A DNA stretch of 45,733 bases, from NCBI GenBank assembly GCA_007120695.1, contig SKND01000020.1:1-45733 (forward strand). Reading direction: 5' to 3'. Positions 1-9,600 of the stretch are shown here, piece by piece (the first letter of the stretch is position 1; the number at the start of each line of letters is the position of its first letter). The notes beneath the pieces are model-generated. The model was given only the letters and a program-made list of their open reading frames with translations. It searched no databases and had not been told where the DNA came from. Made by a program: the position numbers and the translations under genes. Origin of the DNA: Bacteroidales bacterium (GTDB taxonomy: Bacteria; Bacteroidota; Bacteroidia; Bacteroidales; PUMT01).

Positions 1-488
1 GCAACAAAAAGCTGCATTCCTCCAATTCCGAGTACCGGCAGAATTGCAAGAGATAGTACAATAATACCCATGCCGCCCATCCATTGAGTCATACTTCTCC
101 AGAGAAGCAATCCGTGAGGCATGGCTTCTATATCCTCAAGAACAGACGCACCGGTAGTTGTAAAACCGGACATAGTCTCAAAAAAAGCATCAGTAAAAGA
201 GGGTATGCTGCCACTTAAAATAAAAGGAAGACATCCGAAAAGAGAAAAAACAACCCATACAAGGCTGACAATTATGAATCCCTCCCTTTTTCCTGTCGAC
301 TTCTCTGCTTTCCTGGTCAGATACCAGATTCCGGCACCAGTACCCAACATTATCAGTACGGAAATTAAAAATGCGGGTAAATCGCCGTCACGGTAAAGAA
401 GCGATACAGGAATGCATACAGACAGAAAAAGACCCTCGATCATTAATAAACGACCGAGAATATTTCCAACTCTTCTGAAATTGATCAT
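1..488 (-). CDS. trkH: TrkH/KtrB-type K+ transporter membrane subunit (5' part only)
   Basis: This is the N-terminal 162 residues of the K+-conducting subunit of a Trk-type uptake system; the rest lies beyond the left edge. The ATG at 488 follows the TAG of trkA with only two bases between (TAGAGATG), so the two genes are very probably translationally coupled. The visible protein begins [19 protein letters not shown] and has about four hydrophobic segments. The first pore loop reads [14 protein letters not shown], where TTGAS is the selectivity-filter signature of the first of four repeats. It is followed by [11 protein letters not shown], also typical of the family. Partner: the RCK gating subunit TrkA encoded just upstream. 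The call is secure from the filter motif and the operon. Which subfamily (TrkH or KtrB) cannot be decided from this fragment. Confidence 0.93.
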   Translation of the reverse strand, partial: MINFRRVGNILGRLLMIEGLFLSVCIPVSLLYRDGDLPAFLISVLIMLGTGAGIWYLTRKAEKSTGKREGFIIVSLVWVVFSLFGCLPFILSGSIPSFTDAFFETMSGFTTTGASVLEDIEAMPHGLLLWRSMTQWMGGMGIIVLSLAILPVLGIGGMQLFV

Positions 489-490
489 CT

Positions 491-1831
491 CTATTTAAAA
501 AAGCGCCCAACCTTATAAATGGCAGAAGGAAGCGCGAAAACAATTACAATATCATTTGGTTTTATTTGAGTATTCCCGTGAGCAATGAAGCTGGAATTGC
601 GCCTTATCACCCCTCCTATTATTGCATCCTTTGGCATTTCAATACTTTTAACAGGCCCGGAAGTAATTATGCTGCCGGGTTTGGCAACATATTCAAGTAT
701 TTCCGCATCTGTTCCTGTCAGGCATTTTATTGATGAAACTTCATGGTCCATTGTGAACCTGAATATCCTGCTGGCTGTACTTACTTTCTTATTTATTATA
801 GTATCAATACCCATATTCTCTGCAAGCGAGATATAATCAAAATTTTCAACTTCACATATTACCTTTTTAACACCAAATTTCTTTGCCATGAGACATGAGA
901 GGATATTTGTCTCTGCACTCCCTGTAACTGCAATAAATGCATCCATATTCCCTATCCCTGAATCCCGCAGTAGATCAATGTTCCTCCCGTCACCATTTAT
1001 AATAAGAGTATCATCAACCCAGCCTGCAATTTTATTGCACTTCTCCTTATCAATCTCAATCAGCTTGATATTGCTGTGATGTTCAAAGTCCATAGCAGTC
1101 CTTATTCCGGTCCTGCTTCCTCCAAGGATCATAATATTCTTAACCACGATATCTTCCTTGCCGCTATAATTCATTATCTCATTGATTCCGGAAGGACTTG
1201 AAATTACATAGACCAGGTCATCAGGAAGAAACTGATCGCAACCCCTCGGTATTATTGTCTTACCATCACGGGTTATCGCTACTGCCCTGTATTCCAGCTT
1301 AAGATTTTTCTTTGCAATATCAATAAGTGATTTACTTATTATGGGAGCATTTTCATCCAGCTTGATTACATACAACGAAAGCTTCCCTCCGGCATAATCG
1401 ACAAAATCTGTGGTTGATGTTTTATTCAGAAGGGCAATTATTTCGCGCGAAACAATCCTTTCAGGATAAATGAGATAATCAATACCTAATGACATGATTT
1501 GCTCCTTATTATGGGCAATCAGATATTCCGAACTGTCTATCCTGGCAATAGTTTTTTTGGCACCAAGCTTTTTTGCAAGGATTGCCCCGGTAATGTTTGT
1601 CTCTTCAGAGGGGACCACTGCAATAAACAGATCACATCTTTTTATATTGGCCTCTTTTAAGACTTCAAATGAGGTTGCTGAACCCCTGACGGTTATAAGG
1701 TCATAACTGGATTCAATAAAACCGAGTTTTTCTGCATCCGGATCAATCACAATAACGTCATGTTTCTCATTGCTCAACATCTTTGCAAGATGAGTACCAA
1801 CTTCACCAGCTCCGGCAACAATTATCCTCAT
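491..1831 (-). CDS. trkA: Trk system K+ uptake regulatory protein TrkA
   Basis: This is the cytoplasmic, nucleotide-binding gating subunit of the Trk K+ channel. At 446 residues it has the classical duplicated layout: RCK_N with a Rossmann GAGEVG motif (residues 7-12) and a conserved acidic residue in VIVIDPD, RCK_C, then a second RCK_N starting near residue 230 ([11 protein letters not shown]) and a second RCK_C. TrkA binds NAD(H)/ATP, and RCK_C domains of this family bind c-di-AMP in several bacteria; binding here is not shown. trkH follows two bases after the stop. The start is an ATG that places the Rossmann strand at the N-terminus, as expected. The upstream region holds a promoter module that recurs in front of the 7TMR-HD gene at 24041. 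Confidence 0.96.
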   Translation of the reverse strand: MRIIVAGAGEVGTHLAKMLSNEKHDVIVIDPDAEKLGFIESSYDLITVRGSATSFEVLKEANIKRCDLFIAVVPSEETNITGAILAKKLGAKKTIARIDSSEYLIAHNKEQIMSLGIDYLIYPERIVSREIIALLNKTSTTDFVDYAGGKLSLYVIKLDENAPIISKSLIDIAKKNLKLEYRAVAITRDGKTIIPRGCDQFLPDDLVYVISSPSGINEIMNYSGKEDIVVKNIMILGGSRTGIRTAMDFEHHSNIKLIEIDKEKCNKIAGWVDDTLIINGDGRNIDLLRDSGIGNMDAFIAVTGSAETNILSCLMAKKFGVKKVICEVENFDYISLAENMGIDTIINKKVSTASRIFRFTMDHEVSSIKCLTGTDAEILEYVAKPGSIITSGPVKSIEMPKDAIIGGVIRRNSSFIAHGNTQIKPNDIVIVFALPSAIYKVGRFFK

Positions 1832-1893
1832 TGGCAGATAAGATTAAATATAATATTCATAAATATATTGCAAGTAACTAATTTAATTCGCCA

Positions 1894-1923
1894 CAAATGT
1901 ACATTAAATTTTTTCTGCGTAAA
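1894..1923 (-). promoter_or_regulatory. Promoter of trkA: -7 box TACATTTG with weak -33 TTTA
   Basis: On the minus strand TACATTTG (1894-1901) is a perfect match to the Bacteroidota -7 consensus TAnnTTTG. Eighteen bases upstream is TTTA (1920-1923), one mismatch from the -33 TTTG. The start codon is at 1831, giving a leader of roughly 50-60 nt. Sixteen bases (1900-1915) are identical to the corresponding part of the promoter at 24075-24104. Confidence 0.6.
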
Positions 1924-1956
1924 ATTAAACACAGACGAAGTCAAATTACACACAGA
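1915..1956 (-). repeat. Two 21-bp direct repeats overlapping the trkA -33 region (putative activator sites)
   Basis: Read on the plus strand there are two tandem 21-bp units, 1915-1935 and 1936-1956. Their cores are AAATTAAACACAGA (1922-1935) and AAATTACACACAGA (1943-1956), exactly 21 bp apart, about two helical turns. The promoter-proximal unit overlaps the -33 element, the position expected of an activator touching sigma. The same arrangement occurs at 24096-24136. The binding protein is unknown. Confidence 0.5.
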
Positions 1957-1993
1957 AGGTGGAAAAAACCACTCTCATTCATTATATAGTTCA

Positions 1994-4135
1994 TTAATTT
2001 TTGATATGCTTTACATAAGCTCCTGATGTACGCACATCATGGTAATTAATTCCCAATTCCCTGCACTGTTCAGCCAAACTGATTCTCTGATAGTAACCAA
2101 CCGATGAATCAATAACAATTTTTCCCGGAATGATTCTCTCTGCCAACATTCTAATATCAGTATACACGCCACCCGATATAACCAGAATATCAACCTCAGC
2201 AGGCAAATCACCTGGCGCGGGATGAAGGTGTTCCTTACCTGCAAAATAAATCCTGAGTCCGCTAAACAATATGAAGTTTTTGAAACCTGTAATTGCTGAA
2301 TTAAATTTATTGGTATTGTTATTAGTTTCACCAGCAATCATTCTTGATTCTTGTAAAACCCGGATATGTGAGGTCCTCAGATGCAATGCAGTGTTATGAG
2401 CAGCATATGGAATTACAAGCTCTCCGGTCTGCTCATCACTGCCGGAAACAATGATATTTTTTTTACCGGAAACAAACGAATACATAGAATCAGGCCCTGC
2501 ATTATAAACGATAAATATCTCCTGTTCAGAAGTATTTATAATATTTGCTGCCCTGATCGTTAAGCCGGTTATGCATAGCAAAAAGGCAAGCTTCAGCAGT
2601 ATTACCTTCCGGTATAATAAATAATGAGATAAGGAAAGTATTATTCCATACAGGATAATAAGTGATATCAGGCTTATGACCAGGTCAGAAGAATGAGATA
2701 GAGGAAGTCCGCCAATTGCAGCAGTAATATAATTTAACAGAGAAAGTGCTTTGTCAAGAAGCAATCCTGTTATTGCAGGCACAACAGGAATAAAAGATAC
2801 AGCGAAAAGTACAATTGAGAGATAAAGGATCACCATTGCCAGTGGTACTGCAAGCAAATTGGTAAGAAGAAAAAAGTTTGGAAACTGGTTGAAATAATAA
2901 ATACCAAGAGGGAATACAATAAGCTGAGCGGAAATTGATACCGAAGATAATGCCCAGATTTTCTCTGTCAGGCTGTTCCTGATCTTAATCAATGAGAAAA
3001 TAACAGGATAATAGTATGCAATTCCCGCAACAGCTGCATATGATAACTGGAATCCCACCATAAATAATATACAGGGATTAATCAAAAGCTGAATAAAAGC
3101 AGATGAAGCAAGGGTATTAAAGGTGTTGGTAGATTTACCAAACGATCCGGCAGCTGCCACAAATGAAAACATTGTTGCAGAACGTGTTACCGAAGGTGAT
3201 AATCCGGTAATTAAAGCGTATATCCATAATGTGATAATTATTGCAACGGGTCGTGCTACACGGGCATACTTAAATCTTCTAAAAATACCGGTAAGCCGGT
3301 AAACCAATAAATAAATAATTCCCACGTGCAATCCTGAAACAGCCAGAATATGCATAGCACCAGATGCAGCATAAGATTCTCTTGTTGCAGGGTCAAGCTC
3401 GTCACGATACCCCAGGATCAGGGCTCCTGCAACCGCAAACTCCTTCCCCTCTATACCATATTTTCCCAACACCGACAAAAGGTACTCCCTTGCTTTGCCG
3501 GCTACAAGCAGAAGATTACCAAATCCGGGTCTGTAATGTATGTACCATTGCCCGCTTGAAAGAAATATCTCTCCGTAAATCCCCTGCAAGGCAAGATAGT
3601 TTTTATAATTGAACTCAAATGGATTGCCGGAGTTACTAATTTCGTTGATCTTTCCGGGAATTACAAGATGGTCCCCAAGCCGAAGGGTGGCCGCGAGGCT
3701 GTCTTTTTCAAACCAGGCCACTACCCTTCCGGGGGTACTTATTATGCTATCACCTTTTACTGATGCGAATGTTTCCAGTATTATGCGGATTCTCTTTTCT
3801 CTTTCTTGAGGTGATTCAGAAATTTCTGCAATTATATGACCATCACTGCTAAAATGATCCAGGTATGACGGAGGCTTTAAAGCCCTTGCCATCAAGCATA
3901 TGGCAAATGTCAAGATAAATCCGTTTAGCAAGAATCCAAAAACCCATCGAAATGCATATCGTCCGGTTAACTCACCAGACAATTTGCTAATGCATAACAG
4001 AATAAAGAAGGCAAGGCATAAGACGAATATAAAGAAGCCAGAGATCTCAAAATGATACTGCAGGATAATACCTGTTATAAAAGGCATTAACAGGCGGAGC
4101 ATCGGCATTCTTCTAAGTCCCTCCAGTAAGCTCAT
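1994..4135 (-). CDS. comEC: ComEC/Rec2-family DNA-uptake membrane protein
   Basis: This is the inner-membrane channel protein of DNA uptake in naturally competent bacteria (ComEC/Rec2). The N-terminus (about residues 1-60) has two hydrophobic segments followed by the periplasmic OB-like DUF4131 region. The multi-spanning Competence domain starts near residue 235 and carries the family signature GAMHILAVSGLHVGIIY; several further helices run to about residue 520. The C-terminal 180 residues sit where many homologues carry a metallo-beta-lactamase domain, but no HxHxDH metal motif is visible, only a short degenerate region. At 713 residues it has the size usual in Bacteroidota. It lies between trkA and def in the same direction. 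The family assignment is firm, but competence of this organism is not demonstrated. Confidence 0.92.
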   Translation of the reverse strand: MSLLEGLRRMPMLRLLMPFITGIILQYHFEISGFFIFVLCLAFFILLCISKLSGELTGRYAFRWVFGFLLNGFILTFAICLMARALKPPSYLDHFSSDGHIIAEISESPQEREKRIRIILETFASVKGDSIISTPGRVVAWFEKDSLAATLRLGDHLVIPGKINEISNSGNPFEFNYKNYLALQGIYGEIFLSSGQWYIHYRPGFGNLLLVAGKAREYLLSVLGKYGIEGKEFAVAGALILGYRDELDPATRESYAASGAMHILAVSGLHVGIIYLLVYRLTGIFRRFKYARVARPVAIIITLWIYALITGLSPSVTRSATMFSFVAAAGSFGKSTNTFNTLASSAFIQLLINPCILFMVGFQLSYAAVAGIAYYYPVIFSLIKIRNSLTEKIWALSSVSISAQLIVFPLGIYYFNQFPNFFLLTNLLAVPLAMVILYLSIVLFAVSFIPVVPAITGLLLDKALSLLNYITAAIGGLPLSHSSDLVISLISLIILYGIILSLSHYLLYRKVILLKLAFLLCITGLTIRAANIINTSEQEIFIVYNAGPDSMYSFVSGKKNIIVSGSDEQTGELVIPYAAHNTALHLRTSHIRVLQESRMIAGETNNNTNKFNSAITGFKNFILFSGLRIYFAGKEHLHPAPGDLPAEVDILVISGGVYTDIRMLAERIIPGKIVIDSSVGYYQRISLAEQCRELGINYHDVRTSGAYVKHIKN

Positions 4136-4144
4136 TATAGTTGT

Positions 4145-4188
4145 TTATTACACCGGCTTTATTAAAGTTAAATAAAACCGGTGAATAA
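4145..4188. promoter_or_regulatory. Long imperfect hairpin between def and comEC
   Basis: CACCGG (4151-4156) pairs with CCGGTG (4178-4183). The stem is extended outward by TTATT/AATAA and inward, after one mismatch, by TTTATT/AATAAA. It lies in the 97-bp gap after def and 10 nt before comEC on the minus strand. There is no T-run, so it could be a weak terminator for ruvX-def or a structure at the comEC leader. Confidence 0.35.
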
Positions 4189-4232
4189 ATCAATAGATAA
4201 AATGAGCTGTTTAAAGGTAACCAAACCTGATA

Positions 4233-4787
4233 TCAGGCATGTTTAATCCGGTATTTTACATCAATTTTGCCCTTGCTTATTGATGTGAGCTTGCGCTTAA
4301 GAAGTCGTTTTTTTAATGGTGAGATCAGATCCGTAAAGAGTCTTCCCTCAAGATGATCATATTCATGCTGAATTATCCTGGCAGCAATCCCTTCATAAAA
4401 CTCTTCCCGGTAATTGAAGTTTTTGTCACAATAGCGGATCCGGACAGCTGATTCCCTGTCCACATCCTCCCTGATATCGGGAATGCTCAAACATCCTTCG
4501 TTATATGTTATAATTTCCCCCTCGTAGGAAAGTATCTCCGGATTGATAAAAGCTTTTTTGAAATCTATCAACGAAGGCTCATCCTCTTCCAGGGGAGAAC
4601 CATCAACAACAAATATCCGAAGTGACTTACCTACCTGGGGGGCAGCAAGTCCTATGCCATCACTGTGGTACATCGTCTCGAAAAGATCTTCAATAAACTC
4701 TTCGAGCCCGGGATAATCCTGCGGAACTTCTGCTGCAACTTTACGAAGTACCGGCGATCCGTATACAAAAACAGGTAATATCATCAT
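4233..4787 (-). CDS. def: Peptide deformylase
   Basis: This metalloenzyme removes the formyl group from the N-terminal methionine of new proteins. All three family motifs are present: GIGLAAPQVG (residues 44-53), EGCLS (97-101, with the metal ligand Cys99), and QHEYDH (140-145, two metal-ligand histidines around the catalytic Glu142). At 184 residues it is normal length. The first ATG (4787) directly follows the TAA of the upstream yqgF/ruvX gene with no gap, so the two are co-transcribed and probably coupled; a second ATG follows immediately, so the true start is one of two adjacent codons. This pairing is common in Bacteroidota. Confidence 0.97.
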   Translation of the reverse strand: MMILPVFVYGSPVLRKVAAEVPQDYPGLEEFIEDLFETMYHSDGIGLAAPQVGKSLRIFVVDGSPLEEDEPSLIDFKKAFINPEILSYEGEIITYNEGCLSIPDIREDVDRESAVRIRYCDKNFNYREEFYEGIAARIIQHEYDHLEGRLFTDLISPLKKRLLKRKLTSISKGKIDVKYRIKHA

Positions 4788-5204
4788 TTATAAATTTTCC
4801 TGATCAAGAAATGACTGCAGTATGATCACCGCACTTATTTTGTCAACCCTGGCCTTATCACGCCGGGCCTTTTTTCCAATGCCCGAATCAATTATAACCT
4901 GTTTAGCAAGGCTGGAAGTATACCTTTCATCCGCCAGTTTGACAGGTATCTGCCCGAACATTTTTTTTAGTTTTCTTACAAATGGATCTACATATTTAGA
5001 AGCTCCCGAGGGGTGATTGCTCATTGTTACCGGCGATCCCACCACAAAAATATCAACTTTCTCTTTTCTGACATATTCAGAAATATAGTTAAATACCTGA
5101 TTGGCAGGAACTGTATCCAGCCCTGTTGAAATAATCCTCAAAGGATCGGTTACGGCCAGACCTACCCTTTTTTGCCCAACATCGATTCCCATAATTCTTC
5201 CCAT
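4788..5204 (-). CDS. ruvX: YqgF/RuvX-family Holliday-junction resolvase-like nuclease
   Basis: This is an RNase H-fold protein of the YqgF family, annotated as putative pre-16S rRNA nuclease or Holliday-junction resolvase. It opens with MGRIMGIDVGQKRVGLAVTD, whose GIDVGxKRxGLA contains the first catalytic acidic residue. VVGSPVTM and ADERYTSSLA are the middle motifs, and the C-terminal KARVDKISAVIILQSFL supplies the last catalytic Asp. I chose the ATG at 5204 (138 residues). A longer reading would begin with TTG at 5213 and adds only three residues not seen in the family. def follows directly. Confidence 0.92.
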   Translation of the reverse strand: MGRIMGIDVGQKRVGLAVTDPLRIISTGLDTVPANQVFNYISEYVRKEKVDIFVVGSPVTMSNHPSGASKYVDPFVRKLKKMFGQIPVKLADERYTSSLAKQVIIDSGIGKKARRDKARVDKISAVIILQSFLDQENL

Positions 5205-5232
5205 AATACCCAATGCTTAAACAAGACCGCTG

Positions 5233-5240
5233 CAAAAATA
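5233..5240 (-). promoter_or_regulatory. Possible -7 box TATTTTTG upstream of ruvX
   Basis: TATTTTTG on the minus strand matches TAnnTTTG and lies 29 bp before the ruvX start. No convincing -33 TTTG sits at the right distance, so this is a candidate only. Confidence 0.3.
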
Positions 5241-5270
5241 CAAACAATTTTCCGCCATTTATGTAAACAA

Positions 5271-5316
5271 TTTTAACGAGCGTAGCGCAGCAGGCGGACA
5301 TTATGGACAGACTCTA
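5271..5316. repeat. Dispersed palindromic repeat, copy A (right half)
   Basis: These 46 bp match the right half of the larger element at 27929-27974 with about eight differences, including the shared block GCAGCAGGC and the end GACAGACTCTA. The element end overlaps the last codon positions of the minus-strand gene at 5314, so its TAG serves as that gene's stop codon. No left half is visible here. Confidence 0.6.
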
Positions 5317-6330
5317 ACTAATCGGATATTTTTTAAGTATCGACTCAGGTTTCATAAGTATATCAACATATTGTGCCCTTGAGTATGCAAAAGGATCACT
5401 GGAGGAAGCTCTGGAGAGTTTACCCTGAAATTCCTCAATTGATTTGTAGGATTTCGACTCCATCCAGGATTCAAGTTCAGCTAGCATTGTTGAAATGTGT
5501 GCTGGCTTGTTCTTGTACAATGCACTAACCACCTGAACAGAATCAGCTCCTGCAAGAATCATTTTTGCAACATCCCCGCCCCTGTAAATTCCGGTATTGC
5601 TGCAGATATTTCCTTTTATGTGCTTATATAACATTCCTGTAAATCTCAATGACAGTCTGTAATCGCCTTCCCTGCTCAGGTAAAAAGGAAATACATGCTG
5701 CTCCGATTCTACGTCTATATCAGGCTGAAAAAGCCTGTTAAATAAAACGTAGCCATTTACACCTATCTCATCCATTTTAGCAGTTACATGAAGTGGATTT
5801 GAGTAAAATGGCCCCAGCTTGACACCAACAGGGATGGTAATGACCTCTTTGACTGCTTTAAGAATCTCAATTTGATGACTTTCCAGTTTTGCAGCATCAG
5901 CATCGGTATCCTTGGGCACTGCATAAAAATTAAGTTCCAGTCCGTCAACACCGGTGTCCTGGATCAACTTTGCATATTCCACCCAGGTCTCCTTATATAC
6001 AGCATTCAAACTTCCGATTAAGGGAATCGATAAAGCTTCCCTGGCTTTTTTCAATTCAAGAAGATGCTCCCGGGGTCCGGCATGCTCGATTTTGGGATGT
6101 ATGCTGCTTGTCATTTCGGCATGCCTGTCATCAAATTCATGCAGGTCTTCATTCATCTGAACACGCTCATACTGTATCTGCTCTTCAAAAAGTGATTTAT
6201 AAACTATTGCAGACGCACCGGCTTTTTCAAGTTGAATAAGTGTGTCAGGATTCTGGGATAGATTACAGGCACCAACAACTATTGGATTCTTAACATCGAT
6301 ACCCATAAATTTGGTCTTAAGATCAGCCAT
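5314..6330 (-). CDS. Dihydroorotate dehydrogenase-like FMN flavoprotein
   Basis: This is a TIM-barrel flavoprotein related to class 1 dihydroorotate dehydrogenase and to the PreA subunit of dihydropyrimidine dehydrogenase. It begins MADLKTKFMGIDVKNPIVVG. IPVGVKLGP provides the FMN-contacting lysine strand, and YRGGDVAKMILAGADSVQVV near residue 250 resembles the FMN-phosphate site. In place of the family's N-x-S-C-P-N active-site segment it reads ELNFYAVPKDTDADA, so the usual catalytic cysteine is absent and true dihydroorotate oxidation is doubtful. At 338 residues it matches a Bacteroidota family annotated only as dihydroorotate dehydrogenase-like. It sits alone, with no pyrimidine genes nearby. 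Its stop codon falls in a repeat element. Confidence 0.85.
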   Translation of the reverse strand: MADLKTKFMGIDVKNPIVVGACNLSQNPDTLIQLEKAGASAIVYKSLFEEQIQYERVQMNEDLHEFDDRHAEMTSSIHPKIEHAGPREHLLELKKAREALSIPLIGSLNAVYKETWVEYAKLIQDTGVDGLELNFYAVPKDTDADAAKLESHQIEILKAVKEVITIPVGVKLGPFYSNPLHVTAKMDEIGVNGYVLFNRLFQPDIDVESEQHVFPFYLSREGDYRLSLRFTGMLYKHIKGNICSNTGIYRGGDVAKMILAGADSVQVVSALYKNKPAHISTMLAELESWMESKSYKSIEEFQGKLSRASSSDPFAYSRAQYVDILMKPESILKKYPIS

Positions 6331-6567
6331 TTTTCAAATTTTTAGTTTAACAATACAAATTATTTAACAATTTTACTGGCAGTTAGTTCAAGGTTTCAGG
6401 AGATTATTAACCATTAACACTAATAGTCTGCCGGGTCCGGCCGGTTTTCGGAATGCACGCTAATTTCCGGTAAATGATCAGGCTTCCCTCCGAATACATA
6501 AATATAATAAAATTCCAGAAGCTAATCTATAAAATGTTTTAAGCAATGGCACAAACGGTGTTTTTTT

Positions 6568-6597
6568 AAAAAAAAAGCGGCCATCAGGGGCCGCTTT
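6568..6597 (-). terminator. Intrinsic terminator of nifJ
   Basis: On the minus strand a 9-bp stem (AAAGCGGCC at 6574-6582 against GGCCGCTTT at 6589-6597, 6-nt loop) is followed directly by a run of T. It lies 18 bp after the nifJ stop. The remaining gap up to 6331 contains no gene that I can see. Confidence 0.85.
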
Positions 6598-6614
6598 CTT
6601 GGATCATATTAAGT

Positions 6615-9600
6615 TCATACTTTAGAAAAATCCATTGAAGCCATTCTGACATAGCTCTGATACCTCCATTTGGCGTTGTCCTCAGCAGCCTTAAACAGAT
6701 CTGCAGCTACATCAGGGAAGGCCTTCTGGAGTGATGTATAACGTACCTCCGACATAAGGAACTCCTGAAACTTATTCCAGTCCGGCTCTTTGGAATCAAG
6801 CACAAACGGATTCTTTCCTTCCTCTTCAAGCAGCGGATTGTAACGCCAGTTTGTCCAGTAACCGGCTTCAACAGCTCTCTTGCTCTCTTCTATGGTTTTG
6901 CCCATACCATGTCTTAAGCCATGATTTATACATGGAGAATAGGCAATTATAACAGATGGTCCGGGATATGCTTCTGCCTCCTTCACCGCCTTGAGGAATT
7001 GCGCCTGACTTGCGCCGAGAGCAACCTGGGCAACATAAACATACCCATAACTCATTGCCATTATACCTAGATCCTTCTTTCTGATTCTCTTACCTGCAGC
7101 GGCAAATTTTGCAACTGCGCCAAGGGGTGTAGATTTTGAAGCCTGACCACCGGTATTACTGTATACTTCAGTATCCATAACCAGCATATTGATATCATCA
7201 CCTGAAGCAATTACATGATCCAATCCTCCATAACCGATATCATATGCCCAGCCATCACCTCCGAATACCCATACGGATTTCTTTACCAGGTATTGTTTCA
7301 GCTTCATTATCTCAGTTGAAATATCATCTTTTTTACCTTTAAGAAGTCCTGCCACCTTCTCTGAAGCAGCTACAGATTTGTCAGCATCTTCCTTGCTTTC
7401 TATCCAGTCCTTAAAAGCATCCTTTATTGCAGATGACAATTCGCTTTCAAGGCCTTGTTTCATGAGGCCCTCTATCCTCGTCCGCATTTGAGTTACTCCA
7501 AGCAACATGCCATAGCCGTACTCTGCATTGTCTTCGAAAAGTGAATTGGCCCACGCGGGACCATGTCCGTTTTTGTTCGATGTATAGGGAGTAGATGGTG
7601 CCGAGCCTCCGTAAATTGATGAACATCCTGTGGCATTTGCAATCATCATCCGGTCACCGTAAAGTTGTGTAATTAATTTTATATACGGTGTTTCTCCACA
7701 GCCGGCACATGCACCGGAGAATTCAAACAACGGTTGTGCAAACTGACTGTTTTTAACTGATTTGCTCTTTTCCAGAACCGTATCTTTATAACCAACCTTA
7801 TTATGCATATAGTCCCAGCGCTCATCTTCAACCATCTGCGACTCCAGAGATTCCATTACAAGAGCCTTGGTCTTGGAGGGACATACATCAACACAGTTTC
7901 CGCAGCCTGTACAATCCAGGGGACTGATCTGCATGCGATACTGATACTCCTTGGTTCCTCCGATACCTTTAATTGTAACAGTTCCCTCAGGTGCATTCTT
8001 CACTTCCTCTTCTGTTAGCAGGAAAGGCCTGATAACAGCATGGGGACAGACATAAGAACACTGGTTACACTGAATACAATTATCGGGGATCCATTGAGGT
8101 ACATGCACTGCAATACCACGCTTCTCGTAAGCAGTTGTACCAGCAGGGAATGTACCGTCCTCACGGCCCGTGAATGCACTTACCGGAAGACTGTCACCAT
8201 TCTGTGCATTGATGGGCTCCATTATGTTCTTAATGAAATCAGGAATATTTCTTGAATCGGTTGCGGGTTTATCTTCAATCTTTTTCCATTCTGAAGGTAT
8301 ATCGATCTTGATTACATCTCCGCCCCTGTCAACTGCGGCATTATTCATTGCAACTATCTCCTCACCTTTCATTCCGAATGATTTGATAATAGCTTTCTTC
8401 ATCTCCTCAACAGATTTCTCATAGGGTATTACACCTGAAATTTTGAAAAATGCGGATTGCATTATAGTATTCGTCCTGTTACCCAAACCTATCTCCTCAG
8501 CAATTTGCGTGGCATTTAGCATATAAAACTGAATATCATTCTCAGCCATATACTTTTTCATCCTGAAAGGGAGCTTCTTTTTGGTCTCTTCCTCATCCCA
8601 TATACTATTGAGAAGGAAGGTGCCACCCTTTTTCAGGCCTTTTAACAAATCATATTTTTCAAGATATGCCGGCACATGACAGGCAATGAAATCGGCAGTA
8701 TTGACAAGGTATGGTGAACGGATCGGCTTGTCACCGAAACGAAGGTGTGAAACTGTTATACCACCTGATTTTTTGGAGTCATAAGCAAAATATGCCTGGG
8801 CAAATTTATCGGTGGTATCTCCTATTATGATTATGGAATTTTTATTGGCTCCAACTGTACCATCTGAGCCGAGGCCATAAAATTTGGCAGCATAATTTCC
8901 TTCGGGAGATACATCAATATCAGGCAACAGGGGCAATGAAAGGAAAGTAACATCATCAACAATGCCTACAGTAAAACGGTTCTTCGGTTCTGCAAGCTTA
9001 AGATTCTCATATACTGAATTTATCATTGCAGGCGTTGTATCCTTTGAGCTCAGTCCGTAACGACCACCTACAATAACAGGAGCACCGGGCAATCCGTAGA
9101 AAAGATCCTTAACATCAAGATAAAGTGGTTCGCCATTGGCACCTGGTTCTTTTGTTCTGTCAAGTACGGCGATTCTTTTCACAGTCTTGGGAAGAACCTT
9201 CATGAAATATTTAGACGAGAATGGACGATAAAGATGCACTGAAATCAGACCAACTTTTTCACCTTTGGCTATAAGATAGTCTATCGTCTCCTTGATAGTC
9301 TCCGTTACAGATCCCATTGCAACAATAATGTTTTCTGCATCTGTGGCTCCGTAATAAGTAAAGGGATGATACTCCCTGCCTGTCAGTTTATTTATCTTTT
9401 GCATATAGTCCTCTACCACATCAGGCACAGCCTCATAATAACTGTTTGCCGCTTCACGTGACTGGAAATAGATATCCGGGTTCTGGGCAGTACCCCTTGT
9501 AACCGGATGTTCAGGGTTTAGTGCACGTTCACGGAAGGCTTGAACAGCATCCATATCAAGCAACTTAGCCATTTCATCCTGATCAGTTGCTTCAACTTTC

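Noticed and set aside
121-396. 91-codon plus-strand open frame at the left edge
   Set aside because: It is antisense to trkH, whose minus-strand translation carries the K+-filter motif TTGAS.
4226-4237. 12-bp palindrome CCTGATATCAGG over the def stop
   Set aside because: It overlaps coding sequence and has no promoter nearby; a 12-bp palindrome in 45 kb is not remarkable.
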